From Oerskovia merdavium (GTDB lineage Bacteria; Actinomycetota; Actinomycetes; Actinomycetales; Cellulomonadaceae): a DNA stretch of 39,406 bases. Position numbers and translations under genes: made by a program. The notes below the pieces were generated by a model that was not told the origin of the DNA, did no database searches, and saw only the letters and a list, made by a program, of their open reading frames with translations. Numbering within the stretch: position 1 is the first letter of the stretch; every line of letters starts with the position of its first letter. Shown in pieces: positions 34,233-39,406 of this stretch. Where the stretch lies: the NCBI RefSeq assembly GCF_014836755.1, contig NZ_JACSQF010000029.1, forward strand, positions 1-39,406, read 5' to 3'.

Positions 34233-34933
34233 GCATGAGCACCACGACCACGTTCGACGAGTCGCAGTTCCGCCGCGCCACCGACGGGAAGTTCGCGACC
34301 AAGCCGGTGGATGAGGCCGCTGCCGGGATGGGCGCCCTGATCTCGCCGGCCGCAGCCCCCGCCGTCGACATCGGCAGCCGCCCGGCCCCGGTCGACATGA
34401 GCGACCTCGCCCCGAACGGTGTGGGTCCCGCCAGCCAGGTCCGCACCGCCTCCTGCGTCGAGACGCGCCACCCGAACGGCCGCACGACCCGCACCTACTC
34501 CGACCGGACCGAGACCAGCGACGCCCAGGGGCGCCTGGACAGCGTCGACGACGTCCCCTCGCGGGTGTTCGTCAGCGGCGTGCGGGCGGGCGCGAGGGAG
34601 TGGCACAAGGCGGGCGAGCTGCACCGCGAGAACGGCCCCGCGATCGAGCGCACCGGCGGGGGAGAGGCCTGGTACCTCGACGGGAAGCTGCACCGCGAGG
34701 GCGGGCCCGCCAGCACCGACAGGCACGGCAACACCTGGTGGTCGCGACACGGCGAGCTGCACCGCGAGGACGGCCCCGCCGTCGACAACCGGCAGGACTT
34801 CGGGTTCCGCCAGTGGCGCCGCAACGACGAGCTCATCGCCCACGTCGACGACGCCGACGTCACGCTCCCCGAGGGCGCGCGCGTGGGTGACGCGACCGGC
34901 TTCGTCGGTCCCCGGCTTCCCGACCAGGACTGA
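34229..34933 (+). CDS. Tagged protein L with three LHRExGPA repeats
   Basis: ATG 34229 lies in an ATGA overlap with gene K; a second ATG at 34235 is better placed for AGGAGG (34222-34227), so either may be used. The 234-aa protein has tag FDESQFRRATDGKFATKPVD (FRR instead of HPR) then EAAAGMGAL, a Ser/Thr-rich middle and repeats ELHRENGPAIERTGGGEAW, then KLHREGGPASTDRHGNTW and ELHREDGPAVDNRQDF. It ends ARVGDATGFVGP, as does K. K and L are thus paralogues sharing promoter, tag, repeats and C-terminal motif. Confidence 0.75.
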   Translation: MSMSTTTTFDESQFRRATDGKFATKPVDEAAAGMGALISPAAAPAVDIGSRPAPVDMSDLAPNGVGPASQVRTASCVETRHPNGRTTRTYSDRTETSDAQGRLDSVDDVPSRVFVSGVRAGAREWHKAGELHRENGPAIERTGGGEAWYLDGKLHREGGPASTDRHGNTWWSRHGELHREDGPAVDNRQDFGFRQWRRNDELIAHVDDADVTLPEGARVGDATGFVGPRLPDQD

Positions 34934-34936
34934 GCC

Positions 34937-35764
34937 ATGGCCCACGACACCATGTTCGACGAGCACCAGCACGTCCGCGCCACCGACGGGAAGTTCGCAT
35001 CCAAGTCAGTAGACGAGGTGGCCGGAGGGCTCTCGGCGCTTGGGGCCTCTTCTGCTGATCGAAACGCACTGAGCTCCGCTCAGGACGTCCGAGCCGTCTC
35101 GGACCCGCCCGGTGGCACCAGTGCCCTGCCCACCGCGGGTGGCGAGGAGGACTCGACCTGGCCTGGGGTCACCGATGCGGACGTCGAGGCGTTCACGCTC
35201 TCGGGGTGCGACGTCCTGGCCAACGAGCTCCACTCGCGCACCGGGTGGCCGGTCGTGCTGGTCTGCGACGGGCCGGGCGGTGGGCTCGGGTGGGTCCACG
35301 CCGGGGTGCAGGCGCCCGACGGGCGCGTCATCGACGCTGCGGGCATCCACGACAGCGACAAGTGGCTCGACGACTGGGGTGAGGCCGCGGACGCCTTCGG
35401 TGAGGACGTCGAGGACTACGACGGGGACGACGTGACGGTTCTGCCCGCCGCCGACCTCGGATGGTCCAGGCCGTGGCACGGACCTCCGTCACCCGAGGAC
35501 TCCGCGGCGGCGAGCCGGGTCGCTGACCTCATCACTGCGGCCCCCGACTTCCCGGCCGCGAGCACGCACGACGACGGCGACCGGTCCGAACTGTGTCAGG
35601 AGTGCGGGCACGAGCTGAACGACAACGAGGGCTACGACGGTATGTGCGGCTCGTGCGTGGATGCCAGAACCTGCCCAGAATGCGGGGAGATGAAGGATTC
35701 CCCGCGCGATGAGGAGTGCCCCGACTGCATGAAGGTCGAGACGGCGAACCTGCTCCACATGTGA
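34937..35764 (+). CDS. Tagged protein M with C-terminal zinc ribbons
   Basis: ATG 34937 is three bases after the stop of L, with AGGA (34926-34929) upstream. The 275-aa protein has tag FDEHQHVRATDGKFASKSVD then EVAGGLSALG and a linker very close to that of protein B. The middle is acidic alpha/beta (LVCDGPGGGLGWVHAGVQAP). The C-terminus holds two four-Cys clusters: CQEC and CGSC, then CPEC and CPDC, typical zinc ribbons. Binding to nucleic acid or protein is likely but unproven. A perfect hairpin follows the stop. Confidence 0.78.
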   Translation: MAHDTMFDEHQHVRATDGKFASKSVDEVAGGLSALGASSADRNALSSAQDVRAVSDPPGGTSALPTAGGEEDSTWPGVTDADVEAFTLSGCDVLANELHSRTGWPVVLVCDGPGGGLGWVHAGVQAPDGRVIDAAGIHDSDKWLDDWGEAADAFGEDVEDYDGDDVTVLPAADLGWSRPWHGPPSPEDSAAASRVADLITAAPDFPAASTHDDGDRSELCQECGHELNDNEGYDGMCGSCVDARTCPECGEMKDSPRDEECPDCMKVETANLLHM

Positions 35765-35771
35765 GCCACGG

Positions 35772-35795
35772 CGGGGCCGGTACCCACCGGCCCCG
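35772..35795 (+). terminator. Hairpin after tagged gene M
   Basis: CGGGGCCGGT and ACCGGCCCCG form a perfect 10-bp stem with loop ACCC. The right arm enters the CCCGTCAAC block of the next gene. Confidence 0.6.
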
Positions 35796-35808
35796 TCAAC
35801 GAACAGGC
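35792..35808 (+). promoter_or_regulatory. Start module 1, site 8
   Basis: CCCGTCAAC 17 nt before ATG 35809; GGGCCG rather than TGACCG at the -35 position. Confidence 0.6.
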
Positions 35809-36444
35809 ATGAGCACCCACGACGAAGCCCTGCACCCGCGCGAGACCACGGGCAGGTTCGCGACCAAGCCCGTCGACGAGGTGGCCGGCGGGCTCAGCGC
35901 CCTGACCGCTGACATCGACCCGGTCAAGGCCCAGTACGTCGAGGAAGCCGCAGCGGTGGGCGTGCCGGCTGGCATGACGTACGCCCTGGAGTCCGACGAC
36001 ATCGAACGCCTCCTGCCGGTCCTGAGCATCACCGACGACCGTCAGACCCGGCGCGAGCGCGTCGAGTCGTACTGCACCTGGCGCGAAGCGTGGCGCACCG
36101 CCACGCCGAACCGTGAGGGAGCCGCCGACCTGGTCGCCCACTCGCGCGGCCAGCTGAAGGCCGCGATCGAACGCCGGGGACGCCTGAGCATGGCCGACGG
36201 CGAGGCCCAGATCAGCGAAGCCGAGACGGACGTCTTCCGCTCCGCCCAGCGCTGGCTGATGGCCTGCGACGACGAGCGAGCCCTGACCCCCGGCGTCACG
36301 CCCCGCCACCCCTCGGCCACCGCACGGGTCACCGACCCTGCCTACCGAGGCCAGGCCATGGCCTACCCCGAGCGTTCAGACGCGGCCGGCTACGAGGTCC
36401 CGATGGTCTCCGAGCTGCGGGAACTGCTCGACTCCCAGACCTGA
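35809..36444 (+). CDS. Tagged protein N (HPR-DGKF family), helical
   Basis: ATG 35809, 211 aa: DEALHPRETTGRFATKPVDE then VAGGLSAL, nearly the same tag as protein B (LHPRETTGKF). A helical body follows (VKAQYVEEAAAVGVPAGM, ESYCTWREAWRTATPN, DLVAHSRGQLKAAIERRG) and a short end containing SELRELLDS. No family recognised, no membrane segment. It is the last tagged gene in the window, immediately before the nuclease gene with start module 2. Confidence 0.75.
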   Translation: MSTHDEALHPRETTGRFATKPVDEVAGGLSALTADIDPVKAQYVEEAAAVGVPAGMTYALESDDIERLLPVLSITDDRQTRRERVESYCTWREAWRTATPNREGAADLVAHSRGQLKAAIERRGRLSMADGEAQISEAETDVFRSAQRWLMACDDERALTPGVTPRHPSATARVTDPAYRGQAMAYPERSDAAGYEVPMVSELRELLDSQT

Positions 36445-36463
36445 GCCGGGCCCCGGCGGGGCG

Positions 36464-36470
36464 CATAGGT
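36464..36470 (+). promoter_or_regulatory. Start module 2 upstream of the nuclease gene
   Basis: GCGCATAGGT with CATAGGT at -13 to -7 of ATG 36477, and TGAGCC at -35 (36442-36447), exactly as at the replication gene. Confidence 0.65.
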
Positions 36471-36476
36471 ACGGGT

Positions 36477-38261
36477 ATGACAGGCGAACCGGGACCTTCC
36501 TTGACGAGCGACCCACGTCCCGGGGCGTCAGACGAACCGATCCCCACGCCCAAGGACCACCAGATGCTCCGACCTCCTCGCCCCGCCGCGACCGGGCTGG
36601 CCTGGGACGGCAACCGACTGAACATCACGTCCGACGACGTGATGGCTCGTGTCGACCGCCCGTACCTGTCCGTCTCGACGTCGCAGGCCATGGCCGGATG
36701 CCCGGCACGGTTCGTCGCGGACAAGTCGATGCCCGAAGGCGTGGACCTGTTCTCCCCGTCGTCGCTCGGCACTGCCGCGCACACGATCCTGGAACGCCTC
36801 TACCAGCTCGGCCCCAAGCGCCGCGACCGGCGCACGGCCACCTCGATCATGCTCGGCCTGGCCCGTGAGCTGACCGAGATCTACCCCGAGGTCATGTCCG
36901 ACCCGGTGACCTATCACCGCTGGTGCGAGGAGGTGTCCCACCGCTACGGCGGCATCTTCGAGATGGAGGACCCCGCCGAGGTCCAGACCCTCTACACCGA
37001 GCGCAAGTTCGACGGCGTCGAGGTCGCAGGCGTGCCCGCCATGGGGTTCATCGACCGCCAGGAGGAGATCGAGGCCCGTAACAAGGTCGGCTCCCGCGTC
37101 GTGGACTACAAGTTCGGCAAGGCCAAGAAGGCCGGTGCGTACGGTCGCGACGACCACGGCGACCAGCTGCGGATCTACGCCGAGGCCGTGCGCATCAAGG
37201 ACGGCGTCCTGCCGTTGGAGGCCAAGGTCCTGTACGTCACCCACCGCCAGGCGGTGCGCGTGCCGCTGGGCCCGAAGTACATGAAGCCGACGCTGGCGAA
37301 GTTCTCCCAGGCGTGGACGGACCTGCGCACCTACGTCGACCAGGCCTCGTTCCCGACCCGCACCTCGCCCCTGTGCGGGTGGTGCCCGCTGGTCAACGCC
37401 TGCCCCGTGGCTCGCGCCGAAGGCAAGGTGGACCGGGTCGGCAACGCCCCCACCGAGGTCGACCTCGGCATCCCGACCCTGCGCCCCATGACGAGCACGA
37501 GCATCGCGACCGGTGCTACCGGTGGCGGGTACGGCTCGACGAGCGCACCGGAGTACGCCCCGGACCCCTACGACGAGCCGCCGGCCGACCTGTACGACGA
37601 GGTTCCCCCGGACCCTCAGGACTTCGCCGTCGCACCGGAGGTCATCGCAGCCGCTGCGGCCTTCGCCCCCACCAGCCCCGGCGCCGGGGACATTGCCCCC
37701 GACCCGACCCACGACATGGGTGAGAGCGACGCAGGTCGCACCGCACAGCCCGATGACGATCACGACGAAGGAGAGACCATGTCCACCCAGCCCTGGCGCG
37801 AGGCCAAGCCTTGGGAGGGGTCCGTCGTCGACGGTCACCTGTCCCTGAACTCCTACGCGGCCACCGCGGTCTTCGGTACCACCGAGCTCGCGGTCGAGGC
37901 CCTGCACGACGCTGGGCAGCCGGTCAGTCCCGCCACGGTCGGCGCGCTGGCCTCCCTGTTCGCCCGCGTCATCTCCGAGGCCCAGTCCACCGTTACCGAC
38001 GGCGACCGCGACTGGCAGTCCGGCGCGAACACCCGCATGCGCGGCGCGCTGCGCACCGTGATCGCGACCGTCCCCATCCCGTTCGGCGCGAGCAGCGACG
38101 ACTGGAACCAGTGGTCGACCGTCGCGACCCGCCGCTGCGTGTCCATCGCGACCGTCGCGCTGAACCTGTTCAACAACGGCCCCAGTGCCGACGACGTCAT
38201 GGTCCTCGCCGAGAAGACCACGCCCGTCGCGACGCCCGCCACCGTCCGGCGCATCGCCTGA
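36477..38261 (+). CDS. RecB/Cas4-like PD-(D/E)XK nuclease with an iron-sulfur cluster
   Basis: The 594-aa protein starts at the ATG following start module 2. The nuclease core shows GTAAHTILE (His102), GFIDR with Asp193, VVDYKFG with Asp210 and Lys212, and QLRIYAEA (Gln230, Tyr234), the RecB motif set. Cys75 (MAGCPARF) together with Cys300, Cys303 and Cys309 (CGWCPLVNACP) match the 4Fe-4S ligands of AddB and Cas4. It probably trims DNA ends during element replication or recombination. A Pro/Asp-rich linker (about 340-430) joins a separate C-terminal domain of about 160 residues of unknown fold, which could also be made on its own from an internal start at 37779. Confidence 0.87.
   Translation: MTGEPGPSLTSDPRPGASDEPIPTPKDHQMLRPPRPAATGLAWDGNRLNITSDDVMARVDRPYLSVSTSQAMAGCPARFVADKSMPEGVDLFSPSSLGTAAHTILERLYQLGPKRRDRRTATSIMLGLARELTEIYPEVMSDPVTYHRWCEEVSHRYGGIFEMEDPAEVQTLYTERKFDGVEVAGVPAMGFIDRQEEIEARNKVGSRVVDYKFGKAKKAGAYGRDDHGDQLRIYAEAVRIKDGVLPLEAKVLYVTHRQAVRVPLGPKYMKPTLAKFSQAWTDLRTYVDQASFPTRTSPLCGWCPLVNACPVARAEGKVDRVGNAPTEVDLGIPTLRPMTSTSIATGATGGGYGSTSAPEYAPDPYDEPPADLYDEVPPDPQDFAVAPEVIAAAAAFAPTSPGAGDIAPDPTHDMGESDAGRTAQPDDDHDEGETMSTQPWREAKPWEGSVVDGHLSLNSYAATAVFGTTELAVEALHDAGQPVSPATVGALASLFARVISEAQSTVTDGDRDWQSGANTRMRGALRTVIATVPIPFGASSDDWNQWSTVATRRCVSIATVALNLFNNGPSADDVMVLAEKTTPVATPATVRRIA
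37768..37781 (+). promoter_or_regulatory. Internal ribosome site and in-frame start within the nuclease gene
   Basis: AAGGAG (37768-37773) lies five bases before ATG 37779, in frame. This would give a separate 160-aa C-terminal product starting MSTQPWREAKPWEG. It is the best ribosome site in this stretch and falls exactly at the linker-domain border. Confidence 0.55.
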
Positions 38262-38300
38262 CCCACGACTCTCTCCCCGTCACCGGCAGGCCAAGAGTCC

Positions 38301-38335
38301 TGGCGGCGGGGGGAGCGCAACTTCCTCCGCCGCCA
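38301..38335 (+). terminator. Hairpin between the nuclease gene and the next gene
   Basis: A 15-bp stem (38301-38315 with 38321-38335, two G-T pairs) and a five-base loop CGCAA. There is no T run, so attenuation or RNA stability is also possible. Confidence 0.45.
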
Positions 38336-38363
38336 ACCCATCACCACCCGAAGGAGAACCGCC

Positions 38364-38843
38364 ATGGCAGGAATCGAGAACGCCACCCGTACCCAGGTGG
38401 TCATTGCCGCACTGACCGCAGCTGGCCCCCAGCGTGAGGACGAGACCGGACCTCAGTGGGAGGCGCGCCAGGCCGCGCTGGCCGCGAAGTTCGCCGCCGT
38501 CATCGGTAACGACCGCCACCCCGTCGTCAAGGCCGTCGAGCAGGTCGCGGGGGAGAACACCAAGATCTTCACGGCCTCGGTCGTCTCGATCGTCAAGGAG
38601 GAGTCGTCCAAGCGAGGGCTCGTCACCCTGCACACCGGCACCGAGCGTTCGGACGACGGCACCGAGACGGTCCGTACCGAGCGCACCGACAACCCGATCG
38701 GCCTGGCGATGGCCAAGCAGATCCGCACGCTCGTCGGTCACGACGTCGTGGTGTGGGTCGAGGTCGAGACCATGGCCAACGGCAACAAGGCCCGGGTCCT
38801 GCGCCACGTCGAGGACCGCGGGGAGACCAAGGCTGCCGCGTAG
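38364..38843 (+). CDS. Possible OB-fold DNA-binding protein next to the nuclease
   Basis: ATG 38364 follows AAGGAGAA with eight-base spacing. The 159-aa product has a helical N-terminus (TRTQVVIAALTAAGPQ, ARQAALAAKFAAVIGN) and a beta-rich C-terminal half (ASVVSIVKEESSKRGLVTLH, DVVVWVEVETMANGNKARVL) whose strand pattern could be an OB fold as in single-strand binding proteins. The guess is supported only by its place after a replication-type nuclease. No signature motif is present. A bidirectional terminator follows. Confidence 0.6.
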   Translation: MAGIENATRTQVVIAALTAAGPQREDETGPQWEARQAALAAKFAAVIGNDRHPVVKAVEQVAGENTKIFTASVVSIVKEESSKRGLVTLHTGTERSDDGTETVRTERTDNPIGLAMAKQIRTLVGHDVVVWVEVETMANGNKARVLRHVEDRGETKAAA

Positions 38844-38857
38844 CCCACCACACGACC

Positions 38858-38899
38858 AACGACCCCGCCCCTATCTGCGTGACAGGTGGCGGGGTCGTT
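38858..38899. terminator. Bidirectional terminator between convergent units
   Basis: AACGACCCCGCC (38858-38869) pairs perfectly with GGCGGGGTCGTT (38888-38899), with an inner CCT/AGG pairing. It lies between plus-strand and minus-strand genes. Confidence 0.75.
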
Positions 38900-38957
38900 G
38901 CATTCCTGGGCGCTCGTGGCGCGTGGGAACGGGGGTGAGGGTGCGCTCTGGATCGCC

Positions 38958-39176
38958 CTATTCGACGGCGACCGGACGTGCTCGGGTAGAGCCGTTCAGC
39001 GCGAGGAACAGCAGTGGACCCACGACCGGTACCAAGAGAATGACGAGGAACCAGAAGATGCCGACGAGCGAGGAGGAGAACTTCTTCTTCCACCAGGCTC
39101 GCAGGGCGAAGCCCGTGAGGACGAGCACCCCAGTGGCGGCGATCATCCAGACGACGTCATACCAAGGGCCGAGCAT
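38958..39176 (-). CDS. Small membrane protein, PLDc_N-like
   Basis: I start at the ATG ending at 39176, with GGGAG nine bases upstream; the in-frame GTG at 39185 sits directly against that site. The 72-aa protein has two hydrophobic segments: YDVVWMIAATGVLVLTGFAL and VGIFWFLVILLVPVVGPLLF. The second matches the phospholipase D/cardiolipin-synthase N-terminal (PLDc_N) pattern, found in many small membrane proteins. It lies directly downstream of a partial gene on the same strand, forming a secreted/membrane-type pair similar in layout to 32113-32996. Confidence 0.65.
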   Translation of the reverse strand: MLGPWYDVVWMIAATGVLVLTGFALRAWWKKKFSSSLVGIFWFLVILLVPVVGPLLFLALNGSTRARPVAVE

Positions 39177-39188
39177 GATGACCACTCC

Positions 39189-39406
39189 CTAGTAGCTCTG
39201 CTGCCAGTACTTCAGGCCGTCGGCGAAGATCCGGACGCCCTTGTTGATCTGTCCGACACCAGGGTAGAGGGTGTACGTCACGCGCATCTGGACGTGTGCC
39301 GGGTTGGCCGCGTTCCCGGTCTTGCGCGCGACAGTCAGGTTCCAGCTGTCCCTGAGGTGCCCGACCGAGTACTCGTGGAACATCTGGTTCGCGGTGCTGA
39401 TCGTCG
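39189..39406 (-). CDS. Partial gene, C-terminal part of an unknown, probably secreted protein
   Basis: The frame is open to the right edge, so the start is outside the window; the ATG at 39383 is internal or a late start. The visible 72 residues are beta-rich with aromatic and Asn residues (SWNLTVARKTGNAANPAH, VQMRVTYTLYPGVGQI), similar in style to the C-terminal half of the secreted protein at 32113 but not clearly homologous. It ends twelve bases before the small membrane protein gene. Confidence 0.5.
   Translation of the reverse strand, partial: TISTANQMFHEYSVGHLRDSWNLTVARKTGNAANPAHVQMRVTYTLYPGVGQINKGVRIFADGLKYWQQSY

Noticed and set aside
38301-38335. Origin or attachment palindrome near the right end
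   Set aside because: The stem is a GC-rich hairpin just after a stop codon without repeats; a terminator or attenuator explains it better.

Overview
The window is high-GC DNA with actinobacterial hallmarks: a WhiB-like regulator, a PAS-ANTAR protein, GTG starts, many ATGA/GTGA gene overlaps and apparently leaderless genes. The glycoside hydrolase content would fit a Cellulomonas/Promicromonospora-type micrococcale, but that placement is inference. It splits into a chromosomal part (about 1-9.8 kb) and an integrated mobile element (about 9.8 kb to beyond the right edge).

Chromosomal part. A GH3 glycosidase cut by the left edge is followed by a small lipoprotein and a membrane-anchored GH3 enzyme with reversed domain order, then a strong terminator. 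Next come a PAS-ANTAR regulator (minus strand), a small membrane protein, a TetR regulator divergent from an epoxide-hydrolase-like alpha/beta hydrolase with two matching operator boxes between them, and an unknown protein.

Element entry (9.8-17 kb). A tRNA 3'-end-like sequence lies between tandem 12-bp repeats. Beside it is a tyrosine recombinase coupled by a GTGA overlap to a shorter paralogue lacking the catalytic residues. A GNAT acetyltransferase, a short DUF4192-like protein, two small Cys-containing proteins and a gene cut by an IS5-family element follow. Downstream of the IS is an AT-rich stretch with repeats and a palindrome, which I read as a candidate replication origin, next to a 1033-aa primase/ATPase-like replication protein.

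Element body (20-38.8 kb). After the WhiB gene and a membrane-anchored CAP-like protein comes the most striking content. Fourteen mostly small proteins (one at 12.8 kb, the rest from 21.9 to 36.4 kb) begin with the same 30-50-residue N-terminal tag, consensus HPRATDGKFATK then PVDEAxGGLSAL, followed by C-terminal regions that are mostly unrelated. Eight of them also share an upstream block with CCCGTCAAC exactly 17 nt before the ATG; in four, TGACCG begins exactly at -35. This fits leaderless transcription starting on the ATG. A second start module (CATAGGT 13-14 nt before the ATG) precedes the replication gene, the Fe-S nuclease and two others, and a copy lies in the WhiB leader. One tagged protein resembles LPD29, a domain of polyvalent proteins that enter recipient cells with conjugative or phage DNA. 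Three others carry LHRExGPA repeats and one has zinc ribbons. I propose that the tag marks proteins for a common fate, such as co-transfer, a shared partner or assembly; the sequence cannot decide which.

The element is mosaic. A lower-GC insert (about 24.43-26.68 kb) carries a metal-transporter remnant, a MarR regulator with a perfect palindromic operator and an IMP dehydrogenase lacking its CBS domains; it truncates a sortase-like gene. A second lower-GC patch (about 31.8-33.0 kb) carries a secreted protein plus a small membrane protein. The right end has a RecB/Cas4-like Fe-S nuclease with an internal start, a possible OB-fold partner, and a convergent membrane/secreted pair cut by the window edge.
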